This document shows, piece by piece, positions 42,887-54,700 of a stretch of DNA of 64,000 nucleotides (the first letter of the stretch is position 1; every line of letters begins with the position of its first letter). The notes below the pieces were generated by a model. The model was not told the origin of the DNA, made no database searches, and saw nothing but the letters and a program-made list of their open reading frames with translations. Source of the stretch: Thecamonas trahens ATCC 50062 (lineage: Eukaryota; Apusozoa; Apusomonadida; Apusomonadidae). Location: assembly GCF_000142905.1 (NCBI RefSeq), contig NW_013657645.1, positions 288,077 to 352,076 of the forward strand, written 5' to 3'. The translations under genes were made by a program, and so were the position numbers.

Positions 42887-43726
42887 ATGGAGAGCGGCAA
42901 GAGTGGTATGATACAGCTGAACGACGGGCATAGCATTCCTGCGGTGGGACTGGGCGTGTACCTGGTGGAGGGACAGGACGGAATCGATGCGGTGGCCCAT
43001 GCACTGCGGGTCGGCTACCGGCACATCGACACGGCGCAGCTGTACGGGAATGAGGCCGAGGTGGCGGCAGGCATTGCGGCGTCTGGGGTGCCGCGGGAGG
43101 AGGTGTTTATCACCTCTAAGATCTGGAACGACAACCATGGATACGACAAGGCGACGGCGTCGGTCCGCGAGAGCCTCCGCAAGCTCAACACCGAGTACAT
43201 CGACCTGATGCTCATCCACTCGCCGCTCTCCGAGCCCGAGTCCCGGAAGGAGACCTGGCGGGCGCTGATCGACCTGCAGAAGGAGGGCGTGGTTCGGTCG
43301 ATTGGCGTCTCCAACTACGGCGTCCATCATCTCGACGAGCTGCTCGCGGCCTTTGACGTTGTGCCGGCAGTCAACCAGCTCGAGCTCCATCCGTACTTGC
43401 AGCGGACCGAGCTTGTTGAGTACTGCAAGAGCAAGGGCATTGTGCTGCAAGCGTACTCGCCGCTCTGCAAGGGCTTCAAGTTTGCCGATCCGGACGCGGT
43501 TGCGCTCGCCGAGCCATACGCCGAGTCGGGCAAGACGCTCGCACACTTGCTCCTCAAGTGGGGCCTGGACCAGGGCTACGTCGTCCTTCCGAAGTCGGTT
43601 ACGCCGTCGCGGATCGAGGCCAACATCGATCTCTTTGATTTTGAGCTGCTTCAGGCGACCAAGGACGCGTTCGCAGCGGCCGACGAGGGCTTTGTGACGG
43701 GGTGGGACCCGACTGAGGAGCCATAA
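42887..43726 (+). CDS. Aldo-keto reductase
   Basis: A 279-residue NADPH-dependent reductase of the AKR superfamily, close to the family's usual 280-320 residues. The catalytic tetrad is complete: D48 and Y53 (HIDTAQLYGNE), K78 (ITSKIW) and H111 (MLIHSP). IGVSNYGVHHLDELL, QLELHPYLQR and the cofactor-binding VLPKSVTPSRIEANIDLFDF are in the right order. It should reduce aldehydes or ketones in the cytosol; the short loops are typical of the microbial 2,5-diketogluconate reductase/prostaglandin F synthase-like group. Substrate not predictable. The start ATCATGGAG is clear and no intron is needed. Confidence 0.93.
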   Translation: MESGKSGMIQLNDGHSIPAVGLGVYLVEGQDGIDAVAHALRVGYRHIDTAQLYGNEAEVAAGIAASGVPREEVFITSKIWNDNHGYDKATASVRESLRKLNTEYIDLMLIHSPLSEPESRKETWRALIDLQKEGVVRSIGVSNYGVHHLDELLAAFDVVPAVNQLELHPYLQRTELVEYCKSKGIVLQAYSPLCKGFKFADPDAVALAEPYAESGKTLAHLLLKWGLDQGYVVLPKSVTPSRIEANIDLFDFELLQATKDAFAAADEGFVTGWDPTEEP

Positions 43727-43755
43727 GGTACTCTGGCCTAGCATGTATTAAAACA

Positions 43756-44910
43756 CTACATGGCGTTGTACCTCGGCGACGACGTGCTCTCGTCGGTGTC
43801 GACTGGATCGGCGCTGACAAACGTCGAGCTGACAACAATCGACGACTCGCTCCAGGTGATACGTGTGCGGGTCGGGTCGTTGGCGTCCGCCTCGACAGTG
43901 GGCACAACCACCTCCCACATCTTGCTTGGCAGGATGATTGACTGGGCGTAAGCTGCAGGGGCTCGGCCGTAGGGATCGGACAAGCGGAGAATAACCCGGT
44001 CGACGCGCCAGCGCGGATGCATGTGCATGCCGGGCATCGGTTCGATGGCCTTGATGTAGACAAGGCGGAGGGCGGTGGGAGACGGTAGGAAGGCAAAGGT
44101 GCCCGGATGGAGCATGCCGGTCGAGACCAGCTCCCATCCGCCGGTCAGCCTCTTGCGGAGCATGTGCTTGAGAGGGGAGGTGAGGGTGATGCTGCGGGTG
44201 ATGTCGCACGCGCCGACGGCGTCAAAATGAGTCAGCCTGGGCGCGTAGTGGCGCAGGAGGTACAGGATCAGGGGCATCTGCTCCTGGCGGTTGCGGAGCG
44301 CCGAGACGTCGACGTCGGTCACATTCGGGCAGGCGAGGAGGGAACAGAGGAGGCCAAGAGCAGTAATCCAGGTCTGCGCAAAGTAGAGCTTAGTGACGCC
44401 AGTGCGGGCACTGGCCGGCAGCTGCGTCAGCAGATCGAGTAGCTCCCAGTCGCCCTGGTTGGGATGAGTGAGGGTGAGCGTCCGCCACAGCGAGGCGTCG
44501 CCACAAACCCGCTGCATTTGGCCGCATGTCTGCATCAGTGCAAGCCGCGACGGCTGGTCCAAGTACGAGCAGATGGCAAGCAAAAGCTCGTCCGGCAGGC
44601 TCACCAGCCACATCTCGGCCGGGTCAGCAGGCGGGAGGTCATCGAGCGGCTTGCCGAGCGCCAGAACTTTGGCCATCCGCATCGCGTCGTGGCCGGCCAT
44701 GAGCGCCACGCACCCGCGCGACTTGCCGACCACCATGGCACAAGCGGGCGAAATCCACTTCTGATCCATGGTGGAGTTGGGATCGTTTGAGCGGACCACA
44801 ATGACCGCAGCCGGGCCCAGCGCATCAGACTCGCCACCACCGTCGCCCGGCTCGTTGGCCAGACTCGGGTGCCAGCCCGATGGCGCGGCGAGCGAGTCCA
44901 GTAGAGCCAT
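43756..44910 (-). CDS. F-box-like protein
   Basis: 384 residues from ATG 44910. Residues ~100-147 fit an F-box: SLPDELLLAICSYLDQPSRLALMQTCGQMQRVCGDASLWRTL. The following region (~150-235) has leucine-rich character (VTKLYFAQTWITALGLL, NVTDVDVSAL) but no clear repeats; the C-terminus is beta-rich. A role as SCF substrate adaptor is a family-based inference. The same frame stays open upstream to about 45102 without an ATG (acidic, His-rich). A second frame starting MAAYATSPPNLYRWQL at 45182 also looks coding, so the true N-terminus may lie there, joined by an unseen intron or a sequencing indel. Convergent with the reductase, stops 29 bases apart. Confidence 0.7.
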   Translation of the reverse strand: MALLDSLAAPSGWHPSLANEPGDGGGESDALGPAAVIVVRSNDPNSTMDQKWISPACAMVVGKSRGCVALMAGHDAMRMAKVLALGKPLDDLPPADPAEMWLVSLPDELLLAICSYLDQPSRLALMQTCGQMQRVCGDASLWRTLTLTHPNQGDWELLDLLTQLPASARTGVTKLYFAQTWITALGLLCSLLACPNVTDVDVSALRNRQEQMPLILYLLRHYAPRLTHFDAVGACDITRSITLTSPLKHMLRKRLTGGWELVSTGMLHPGTFAFLPSPTALRLVYIKAIEPMPGMHMHPRWRVDRVILRLSDPYGRAPAAYAQSIILPSKMWEVVVPTVEADANDPTRTRITWSESSIVVSSTFVSADPVDTDESTSSPRYNAM

Positions 44911-45556
44911 CAGTTCTTCATCGTTGTGAAAGCGCTTGAGGAGGACAAGACGATCAGCGATATGATGATGATCAATGACCTCATCATGCTCGCCATCAAC
45001 AGAGTCCGAGACCGTCTCCCGATCCGAGTCATCGATGACAGCATGAGCGACATGGCCTTGGCCTTGAGCACCCGTAGAAGTGCTGCTGTCTCCTCGGGCA
45101 GCTCAGCAGGTCCATAAAGAATGGCTGTCGAGTCAAGTTGCCATCGGTAGAGGTTTGGTGGTGAAGTTGCGTATGCAGCCATGGCCGGCGAAGTTGGCGT
45201 GGAGTGGGGTGTGGCGGGTGTGCGTGTGCGTGTGCGTGTGCGTGTGTGGGGGGGTGACCGACATTCGGTCACAGGCACAATGACCGATGACCGATGGCCG
45301 ATGACCTCCGAGGGTGGTCGGTTTAATCATGAGAGGAGGTGTACCACGAAGGGGGAGGTGATGGTGATCGAGATGGAGATGGGGGACAGCAGGCCGGGGT
45401 TGGGCTCGCCGATGGGGTTGATCAGGCCGGAAGTGAGCGGATGGGATGTGGCTTTCGTAGCAAGTGATGGTGGCGGGGTGGCCAGTAGAGACGATATACA
45501 TCGTATGTGAGATTGTGGCTCGGGCCATGGGGGCAAGCCATCATTTGTCAAGTAGC
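44911..45556. other. Region with ambiguous upstream coding sequence of the F-box gene
   Basis: From 45182 down to about 44912 two overlapping minus-strand frames look protein-like (see the F-box entry). A GTGTGC/CGTGTG microsatellite lies at about 45217-45247. The rest to 45556 shows no gene on either strand; small frames there are not convincing. Confidence 0.4.
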
Positions 45557-45829
45557 TCATGATTGCGATGAGGAGGATGCAGATGGATGAGTGCGAGCAG
45601 CGGGAGGATCTGAAGCAGGCGATGCAGCAGCCGAGGCGCCAGTGGAAGCGGGATCCGAAGCGGGAGCCGTAGCAGCAGCGGCGGCGGCGGCAGCAGCAGC
45701 AGCCTCTGCCTGCTCCTTCATCTGCTGCTCGTAGTAGGGAGCGTGGTACTGCTTGAGCGGCTCGCCCCAGATGTAGACGCCCGAGACGCAGCCGAGGGCA
45801 GCGGCGAGAAGAAGACGAGAAGAGGACAT
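45557..45829 (-). CDS. Small single-membrane-span protein, 90 residues
   Basis: The frame begins MSSSRLLLAAALGCVSGVYIWGEPLKQYHAPYYEQ. That is one N-terminal hydrophobic helix followed by an amphipathic Tyr/Gln stretch, then an Ala-rich and Ser/Pro-rich tail. The shape (short N-terminal anchor ending GVYIW, then a cytosolic tail) recalls small mitochondrial or ER membrane proteins, but I do not recognise a family. The poly-Ala is coded by a GCA/GCC repeat at about 45665-45705. It could instead be a secreted low-complexity peptide. Confidence 0.5.
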   Translation of the reverse strand: MSSSRLLLAAALGCVSGVYIWGEPLKQYHAPYYEQQMKEQAEAAAAAAAAAAATAPASDPASTGASAAASPASDPPAARTHPSASSSSQS

Positions 45830-46077
45830 AGAGGTGTGCGAGTACAGCGAGAGGAGATAAAGGGTGTGGGTGATATGTGGGTGTAATCCAGAGTGGTGCG
45901 GTAAGCGAGGTGTGCGCGTCTGTTGAGGTCCCGTCCATGGCTTGGTTGGGCGTCAACGCGTCGTCGGCCAGAGAGGGAAGAGGGGGAAGAGGAAGAGGGA
46001 GAGGAAGAGGGAGAGGAAGAGGGAGGAGAGGGAGGCCAAGCCAAAACTGGTGTTTTACAAACGTGCATGGGCTCGCT

Positions 46078-47994
<1,917 letters not shown>

Positions 47995-50346
47995 ATGTCC
48001 AGGCAGTCGCAACAAGGCTCACTTACTTCTGGCGAAGCACTCCTTGCCTTGCTCAAGCATAATGCTTCGGAAGCACCGTTCAAACGAAGCACTCTGTCAC
48101 TTGCTCGGACACCGTCTGCGCATGATGTACTTCAAAGGCGACGAGCACGTCGATCAATGAGAAGGAGAGTAGCTACGGGGACTGGCTCACTTGCTCCTAG
48201 TTCGAGTGGTGGAAGTGTACCGAGTGATGCTGTCACTGCATCGCATACTGCTCATGATCATTCTCTGGCTGATGGTGGTGACCATGACCGACAAGATGGT
48301 GCTGGTCATCACGCCGTTGTGCCTGGCGAGACGGTGACGGGGCGGGCCATCTTTCCCTCCCACGAGACCATGCGGTCGATGTCACTCAACACGCTGTCGG
48401 TGCCGGCGGTAGAAGAGGGGTTCGGAAGCGCGAGCTCGATGGGCTCGACCCCGCCGATGTTCTCGGCACGGTCAACGTCGCGGTCGCCGGTCTCGGTCTC
48501 GGTAGCAACGGCAAGAGGGAGCACAACAACAGAGTCGGCGTCGCGGTCGCCACAGCCGCGACGTGCCAAGCACCGGCGGACCAAGCAGGCGGGCAAGGTC
48601 GAGGGCGAGACGTCGCGGTCGCGGTCGCGGTCGCGGTCGCGGTCACCACTCCCTGTCTTCTCGTCGTCGCTGAGACTGACGGGGCTCAACCGGTCGCACT
48701 CGCCGCTGTCGCCGCTGATGGCTGGGGCGGGGCCGAGCCGCGGGCGGTCGCTGTCTGAGCGGGTCGGGTCGTCGCAGCCGGCTGGGCGGGCGCGGTCGGG
48801 ATCGACCCCGACGCCAACAGTAGGCGGCGGGGCCGGGCGGAGCGGGTCAGTGAGCGGCTCAAGTACTGCCGACTCTGGCCTCTGCTTTTCGCCGTCGGAA
48901 TCGTCAGCGTTCTCGAGCGCGTTTTCGTCGGCCAAGGACGAGCTGGCGACGATCGGATCGGACGCGGTCTCGTCGGCCGCAACTGAGGAGTGGGCGGACG
49001 CATTGAGTGGGACTGAAGAGCCGGCGAGCTCCGATTGGGGCGGGAGCGCGGCAACAGACAGCCGGTCTGCGGCGTCGACGGTGTGCGAGCGTGGCGGTAG
49101 CAGAGGCGATCCTGTGACCAACGCATGGTCGCGGCACGAGGCGCGGCGGAGCGCGGTGCGGGCGGCACGCGAGGCCGACGCGGCGGCGGCGGCATTGGAG
49201 CGCGCCCGCAAGCCGCAGGCCAAGCCCAAGGCCTCATCGCTCAAGCTCAACGCGCTGCGGAAGAAGCTGCGGCTGCAGTCGCTCAAGGGCCCGGGCAAGC
49301 GTGCCGGAGGGAACAGGCGGCAGAACCTCTCGGTTGACATGCGGATGGGCGACGACGAACTAGAGCTGTTCGACACGCTGGCGCCGCTCGCGCCGCTCTC
49401 GACCTCGGGCCCGTCGTTTACCGCATCGAGCGGAGCCGGCGGCGAGGTGGTGCGGCGGCTGACGCCGACCGGCGGCAGCGTTGGCGGGGGCAGTGGGCAG
49501 GGCGCATCGCAGGCTAGCGTAGCGGGTCGAGCGGCCACGGCCACGACCGGCGGTACCATGTCGTCAACCAAGTCCAAGGCGCCGACGCCGCTGACCTCGC
49601 TGTTTGAGGTGGCGCAGGCGGCGCAGGCAGTGTCAGGAGGATCGGGCGGGTCGGCCGAGCTCTCGCCGGGGAGGGCGGGGTTGACGAGCTCGACGAGCTC
49701 AGAGCGACTGCGGATGCGGGCGCCGGCGCCGCTGGTGGTGCCCGGCGGGAGCGAGAGCGCAGACGGAAGCGTGGTGGCGCTCTCGAGCGGGATGGGCTCC
49801 GGCGGGCTGCAGCGGCTGGAAGAGAAGCTTGCGGCGCAGGATGAGGTGCTGCGTCAGCTGGCAGCGGCGGTGACGCAGCTGACGGAAGAGACGAGCGCGT
49901 CGCGGTCGAGCTTGCGCAAGCGATTCGCGGCGGTATCGTCGCGGATTGAGCGATCGGAAAAGCTGACGCAGAAGCTCTCGCGCGACCTGCAGATGCAGAT
50001 TGACCATTCCGAGTCTGTTGTCTACTCATACTCGAACAAGCTGCGGCGTGTGGAGCAGGCGCTGATGGGGCGGGCGTCAAAGAACTCGACGATTGCCGAC
50101 GCGCTCATCTCGTGGCTCATCTCTGTTGTTTTTATCCTCCTCTGGGTCGTCCGGCTCGTGTACCGGGTGCTGACCTGTTCATGGTGCCGCGGCAAGGGCG
50201 GTCCGCGCTGGGACTTGTACGATTCTCACGAGGCCGTGGGCGGCGACGACGACGGGGTGGGAGGAGGCGGCGAGAGTGACGATGGCGGCGGCGGTGTCGG
50301 CGGCGGTGGGTACTCTGCCGAGTTGGAGGAGGTAGAGCTCATGTAG
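47995..50346 (+). CDS. Disordered coiled-coil protein with C-terminal membrane anchor
   Basis: 783 residues from ACACATGTCC. Most of the length (1-590) is Ser/Arg/Gly/Ala-rich and disordered, with an RSRSRSRS run near residue 210 that resembles SR-protein tails. Residues ~605-700 form a coiled coil (LEEKLAAQDEVLRQLAAAVTQL, FAAVSSRIERSEKLTQKLSRDL). A single hydrophobic span (ALISWLISVVFILLWVVRLVYRVL, about 705-728) follows, then a Gly/Asp-rich tail. The layout, with a long cytosolic part and one C-terminal membrane span, suits an organelle-surface tether, but no family is recognised. Function is unknown. Confidence 0.7.
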   Translation: MSRQSQQGSLTSGEALLALLKHNASEAPFKRSTLSLARTPSAHDVLQRRRARRSMRRRVATGTGSLAPSSSGGSVPSDAVTASHTAHDHSLADGGDHDRQDGAGHHAVVPGETVTGRAIFPSHETMRSMSLNTLSVPAVEEGFGSASSMGSTPPMFSARSTSRSPVSVSVATARGSTTTESASRSPQPRRAKHRRTKQAGKVEGETSRSRSRSRSRSPLPVFSSSLRLTGLNRSHSPLSPLMAGAGPSRGRSLSERVGSSQPAGRARSGSTPTPTVGGGAGRSGSVSGSSTADSGLCFSPSESSAFSSAFSSAKDELATIGSDAVSSAATEEWADALSGTEEPASSDWGGSAATDSRSAASTVCERGGSRGDPVTNAWSRHEARRSAVRAAREADAAAAALERARKPQAKPKASSLKLNALRKKLRLQSLKGPGKRAGGNRRQNLSVDMRMGDDELELFDTLAPLAPLSTSGPSFTASSGAGGEVVRRLTPTGGSVGGGSGQGASQASVAGRAATATTGGTMSSTKSKAPTPLTSLFEVAQAAQAVSGGSGGSAELSPGRAGLTSSTSSERLRMRAPAPLVVPGGSESADGSVVALSSGMGSGGLQRLEEKLAAQDEVLRQLAAAVTQLTEETSASRSSLRKRFAAVSSRIERSEKLTQKLSRDLQMQIDHSESVVYSYSNKLRRVEQALMGRASKNSTIADALISWLISVVFILLWVVRLVYRVLTCSWCRGKGGPRWDLYDSHEAVGGDDDGVGGGGESDDGGGGVGGGGYSAELEEVELM

Positions 50347-50396
50347 ATTGCAGTGAAGAAAGTGCAGAATGTGTGGACAATCACGAACAAGAGCAT

Positions 50397-51167
50397 TTAG
50401 TTGGTCTTGGATGCCGGCTTGCGCGGAGGGCGCGGGCAGAGGAGCTTGGAAAGGATGAGATAGCCCCAGTAGAGGTTGAGAGCGCGGGAGAGGACAAGAA
50501 GCACGATCTCTGTCCAGAGGGCGTAGTAGCGGTACGGCGGCTGGAGGGCGCGCTCCGTGGCGGGATCAAGGAGGAAGGGAATAACAGTAGAGGTGATGCA
50601 CGTTCCGCCGATGATGCGCGAGAGGAAAAAGGTGAGGGCAAAGAGGTTGGAGAAGACAGTGTGAAGAGCCGGCGATGCGCGCCAAAAGTAGCGGGCGTTG
50701 AGAAAGACGGTGGAGAGCTCTTCGATGAGGAAGAGAAAGTGATATGGAGTGGTGACGCCGGCGATGAGACCGATGGCAAAGCCGCCACCGATGACCAGAT
50801 GGTGAATGACCGACTCGAGAGCCCAGACGTCCGAGTTGGTCATCATGACCACCATGTCCGAGACAAAGTAACCGACGGAAAAAGCGACAGCAAAGGGAGC
50901 GACCCAGTCGCCGTCTTCAACCACACCTTGAATGAGCCGATCCATAGAAAACATGTCCAAAGAGCAACTTGAAATCCACCAGATCAAGCCCGCCAGGCCG
51001 ACCAGAGCATGGACGTTGGAAGCCACCCGCGAACGAAAGGGAGCAGACTTTGAGTCTGTCGTCGGCCACAAGGAGAAGACGCCAAAGTGGAGCACAGCCG
51101 AAGTACCCACCATCGCACAGAGCTGGTTCAGTACTTCAGCCTGTCTCGTATACTCGAAGAGGTACAT
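50397..51167 (-). CDS. TLC-domain membrane protein (TMEM56/TLCD4-like)
   Basis: 256 residues if started at MYLFEYTRQAEV (51167); an upstream ATG adds a Pro-rich leader that looks non-coding. The TLC domain is recognisable from SRVASNVHALVGLAG, VGYFVSDMVVMM, the paired histidines in ESVIHHLVIGGG (H122, H123), FLIEELSTVFLNARYF and about six to seven membrane helices. The C-terminus is basic (RPPRKPASKTN). TLC proteins include ceramide synthases and lipid-sensing or transport homologues. Its length and sequence fit the smaller TLCD/TMEM56 group and it lacks the Lag1 motif, so ceramide synthase is unlikely. Probably an ER or plasma-membrane lipid protein. Confidence 0.83.
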   Translation of the reverse strand: MYLFEYTRQAEVLNQLCAMVGTSAVLHFGVFSLWPTTDSKSAPFRSRVASNVHALVGLAGLIWWISSCSLDMFSMDRLIQGVVEDGDWVAPFAVAFSVGYFVSDMVVMMTNSDVWALESVIHHLVIGGGFAIGLIAGVTTPYHFLFLIEELSTVFLNARYFWRASPALHTVFSNLFALTFFLSRIIGGTCITSTVIPFLLDPATERALQPPYRYYALWTEIVLLVLSRALNLYWGYLILSKLLCPRPPRKPASKTN

Positions 51168-51760
51168 GTTTGAGCCGAAAGTCAAGTCTGTCGTACAATG
51201 CCTATGGAGAGTGGTCGTAGCGCAGAGCGGAGTGGGGGCGCGGTGGACAGCGGGAATTTGCGGCGGAGAGGGAAGTGCGCCTGATACAGGGGCGATGGGG
51301 GAGGGGGGGGGGGGGGGGGGTTTGGATAGAGAGTAAGGGGGACAGAGTGGGTGGATGTGGTACAGTTGGCACTCGATCGATCGAGCGAGCGATGGAGCAG
51401 GCAAGAGGGCGCTCGATCAAGCGGGCGAGTGAGCGAGTGGGCGAGTGGGCGAGTGGGCGGGAGAGCGGGCGAGTGAGCGAGTGGGCGAGTGGGCGAGCGG
51501 GCGGGGGCGAGCGGGCGGTTAGTGGGCGGGCAGCGAGCCAACGGCAGCCAACCACCACCACCACCACCACCACCACCACCACCACCACCACCACCACCAC
51601 CACCACCACCACACTCATTACAGGTTACTTGTAGTTGACCTGCCCCTCCTTAGGCCCCAGCACCTCGACCAGCCAAGCCAAGCCAAGCCCAGGACAGGAC
51701 AGGACAGGACAGGACAGGACAGCCCAGCAAGACCAGCAAGCAGAAGGAGCACCCACCACC
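51168..51760. promoter_or_regulatory. Divergent intergenic region rich in simple repeats
   Basis: Between TLC-domain and CFAP70 genes. In order it holds a G-run at 51302-51320, degenerate GAGCGAGTGGGC octamer-type repeats at about 51420-51535, a CAC triplet run at about 51551-51611 (~20 units), and GGACA pentamers at about 51690-51722. No gene is seen. Confidence 0.7.
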
Positions 51761-54700
51761 ATGCGCCACAAGAAGCGCAAGAAGCGCAAGTCACCCGACC
51801 CACATGTGGTGGACCAGGAAGTGGCTGCTGATGACGACACATACAGGGTCGACCTTAGTACGTGTGACTTGTGACTGTAGGGGGAGGGCGGGGGGGGGAG
51901 GGGGGAGGGGGAGGAGGAGGAAAGGGCGCCAACCGAGGGGAGGGGGTTCGGCGGGTTAAGGCCATTGATCCGGCTACTGCTGCGGATGCTTGAAGCTATC
52001 GGTTCGGCGGGTTAAGGCCATTGATCCGGCTACTGCTGCGGATGCTTGAAGCTATCGGTTCGGCGGGTTAAGGCCATTGATCCGGCTACTGCTGCGGATG
52101 CTTGAAGCTATCGGTTCGGCGGGTTAAGGCCATTGATCCGGCTACTGCTGCTGACTGCGCCTGCTGCTGCTGCTGCTGCGCCTGCCTTCTCCTACTGCGC
52201 CTACTGTACCTGCTTCTCTTGCTACGCCTGCTACACCTGCTTCCCCTGCATCATTCCGATCCTCACTCACTCACTACTGGGACTCTGTTTTCTGTTCCGT
52301 AGCCATCACGGTGACCCAGGCACACAACCTCAAGAAGCTGCCGTCGCCGCTGTCGGCAGCAGCGGCTGCCAAGGGCTCGTCGGCCAAGGTCGGCTCGTTT
52401 GTCAAGTACACTCGGTTTCCGGGCTTACCCGAGGCCGGAACCGAGATGGTCTCGCAGGCCGTGTACGATGGCGTGTATCACCTGACGACGACGTTCACAC
52501 ACGTGGCGGTCACCGAGGAGCTGCTCAACGCGCTTGTGGCCGAGCCGCTCGAGTTTGAGGTTGTCGAGACGCTCAAGAAGCACAAGTCGCCGGTCGGCGC
52601 CGCCCGCCTCGACCTCGAGCCGCTTCTCCGCGGCGAGACAAGCCTCGCGACAGTGCTGCCGCTGGCGCTGGCCTCGGCACCATCCGGCGATCTCACGCCA
52701 CACAAGGGCTCGCGCGCCGCGCTCCTCGCCGACTCGCCGACCTTTACCATCGGCGGGTACGATGATGATGAGAACGCGTACGACGACGGCGGCTCACCCG
52801 GAATGCGCGGCGGCGACGCCGACGATCCCGAGGTCGACAACATTCTTGGCGGCCGCCCAGGCCTCTCGGTCTCGGTCGCAGTCTCAGCGCCGCTCGTCGC
52901 GCCGGGCGAGTGGGAGGCCGCGCGCGTGGCCCAGGTCGCGGCTCCCGGCGTCTACGCCCTTCCGCCCGGCTGCATGCTCCCTTCGCCGGACGTCTACCGC
53001 TACGCCCTGGCGGTGACGCTGCCGTCGGGAGAGCGCATCCCGCAGCTCGTCATGCTTCCCGACTGCGAGGTTGTGGTCCCCGCCAGCGACAACGGCTCAG
53101 TCGACGGCTCGGACGCGCCGTCGTTCGAGTCGCTCGACTCGACCGGGCGCGTCCTGTCCAAAGCCTCGCTCCCGGGCGTCCTGCTCCCAGAGGAGCAGGC
53201 GGCGGTCGATGAGGCGGCACGCTACAAGCACGCCGAGCACGCCGAGCCGTACATCGACTTTTCAGTCCTCTCGCAGCGGATCTTCCTCGTTCCAGCCGCC
53301 GCCTCCAAGCTCCTCGCCCTCGCCAAGCACAACATCCCACTCAAGCTCGAGCTCCGCCGGACGCTGGCGCCGGTCCACGCGTCGGCTGGCGTCGTCGACC
53401 CGAACGAGGCTCGCTACGCCGCCGAGGCCTTTCTCTCGCTCGCGCCTCTGCTCGAGCCTGGCACAACCCGGCTCCTCGCGCGGGTCCCGCTTGAGCGCCC
53501 GCAGGAGCCTTCTGAGGAGGAAGCCGCCACCGCCGCCGCCGCCGCTGCTGCCGAAGCCGCTCCGTCGTCCAAGTCGGCGCGCCACACCCGCGGTGAGCGC
53601 GGCTCGCGGGCCAAGGGCTCCAAGAAGCGCGAGCGCGAGGCCAAGAACGCGCTGGAGCTCGTGGCCGAAGACTCAACCGCACCGTGGCCGTGGACAGCAT
53701 CGGGTGGCTACGTCAAGATAGAGCTCCAGCTCTCGGCGCCGCTCGTCCCACGCCCGCCGACGCCCAAACCGGTGTACTCGGTCCGCGACTTTGTGCCGGC
53801 ACGGCCGGCGCCAGCGCTTCCGGCACGGCCGCTCCTCACCGCACCCGAGGAGTTCAAAGCCGAGATTGAGGCCGCGACCGACGCACTCGTCGAGACCTAT
53901 CGAAAGCTCTACGGCGAGCAGCTGCTCAACGGCGAGTTCTCCAACGCACCCGAGGCCGTCGAGGAGCGCAAGGCGCGGTTCATCTACGAGCTCAACTCGA
54001 ACGGCGCATACTTTGGGCTCAAGGAGCAGCTCAAGGCTCCAGTTGTTCGCATCGTCCGCGAAAAGTTCCAGCGGACGTCGCCGTTTGCGTCCAAGGCTGA
54101 GACGCAGACCTTCCTCAACGATCTGTACATGTACCTCATCGACCGCATGCATGAGGCGCTCAATGGAGTCTTTTCGTCAGTCCACGAGATCCCCATCCCG
54201 ACCACCGTCGAAGACACGTCTACACTCAAGCGCTACGCCGCCGAGGCCGAGATCAACGGCGCATACGAGCTCGCCGCCCGCCACTACCAGGAGCGCATCG
54301 CGCGGGCCTCGCAGAACGTCGAGTTCTGGTACGACTACGGCGTCTTTTGCCTCCGGGTCAACGACACGTACAAGGCCGACGAGTGCTTCCGTGAAGCCAT
54401 CTCGCTCGACGACAAGCACATCCCGTCACTTAAGGTCTACGGCATGCTCTGCGCCACCCTTGACAAGTTTGCTGAAGCCCGGACCATGGTCGAGGCCGCT
54501 GCCGCCGAAGCCGGCAACGACCCAGTCGTGCTCGGCATGTTTGCTCTTGTCGTCGCCCTCGACGATGGCGACAAGGGTGAGGAGATGTGGGCTGCCGCCG
54601 AGGCCGCCTACACCGCCGCTGCCACCGCGCCCGAGCCCGCTGCCGCCGCCGCTGCCGCCACCGCCGACGACGAGTTTGACGAGCGGTCTGAGCCCGAGAG

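Noticed and set aside
42605-43744. Extension of the 42035-42604 frame to 569 codons on the minus strand
   Set aside because: The extra part is antisense to the aldo-keto reductase and to G/C-rich intergenic sequence. It starts at the far side of the reductase, so it is not a believable protein.
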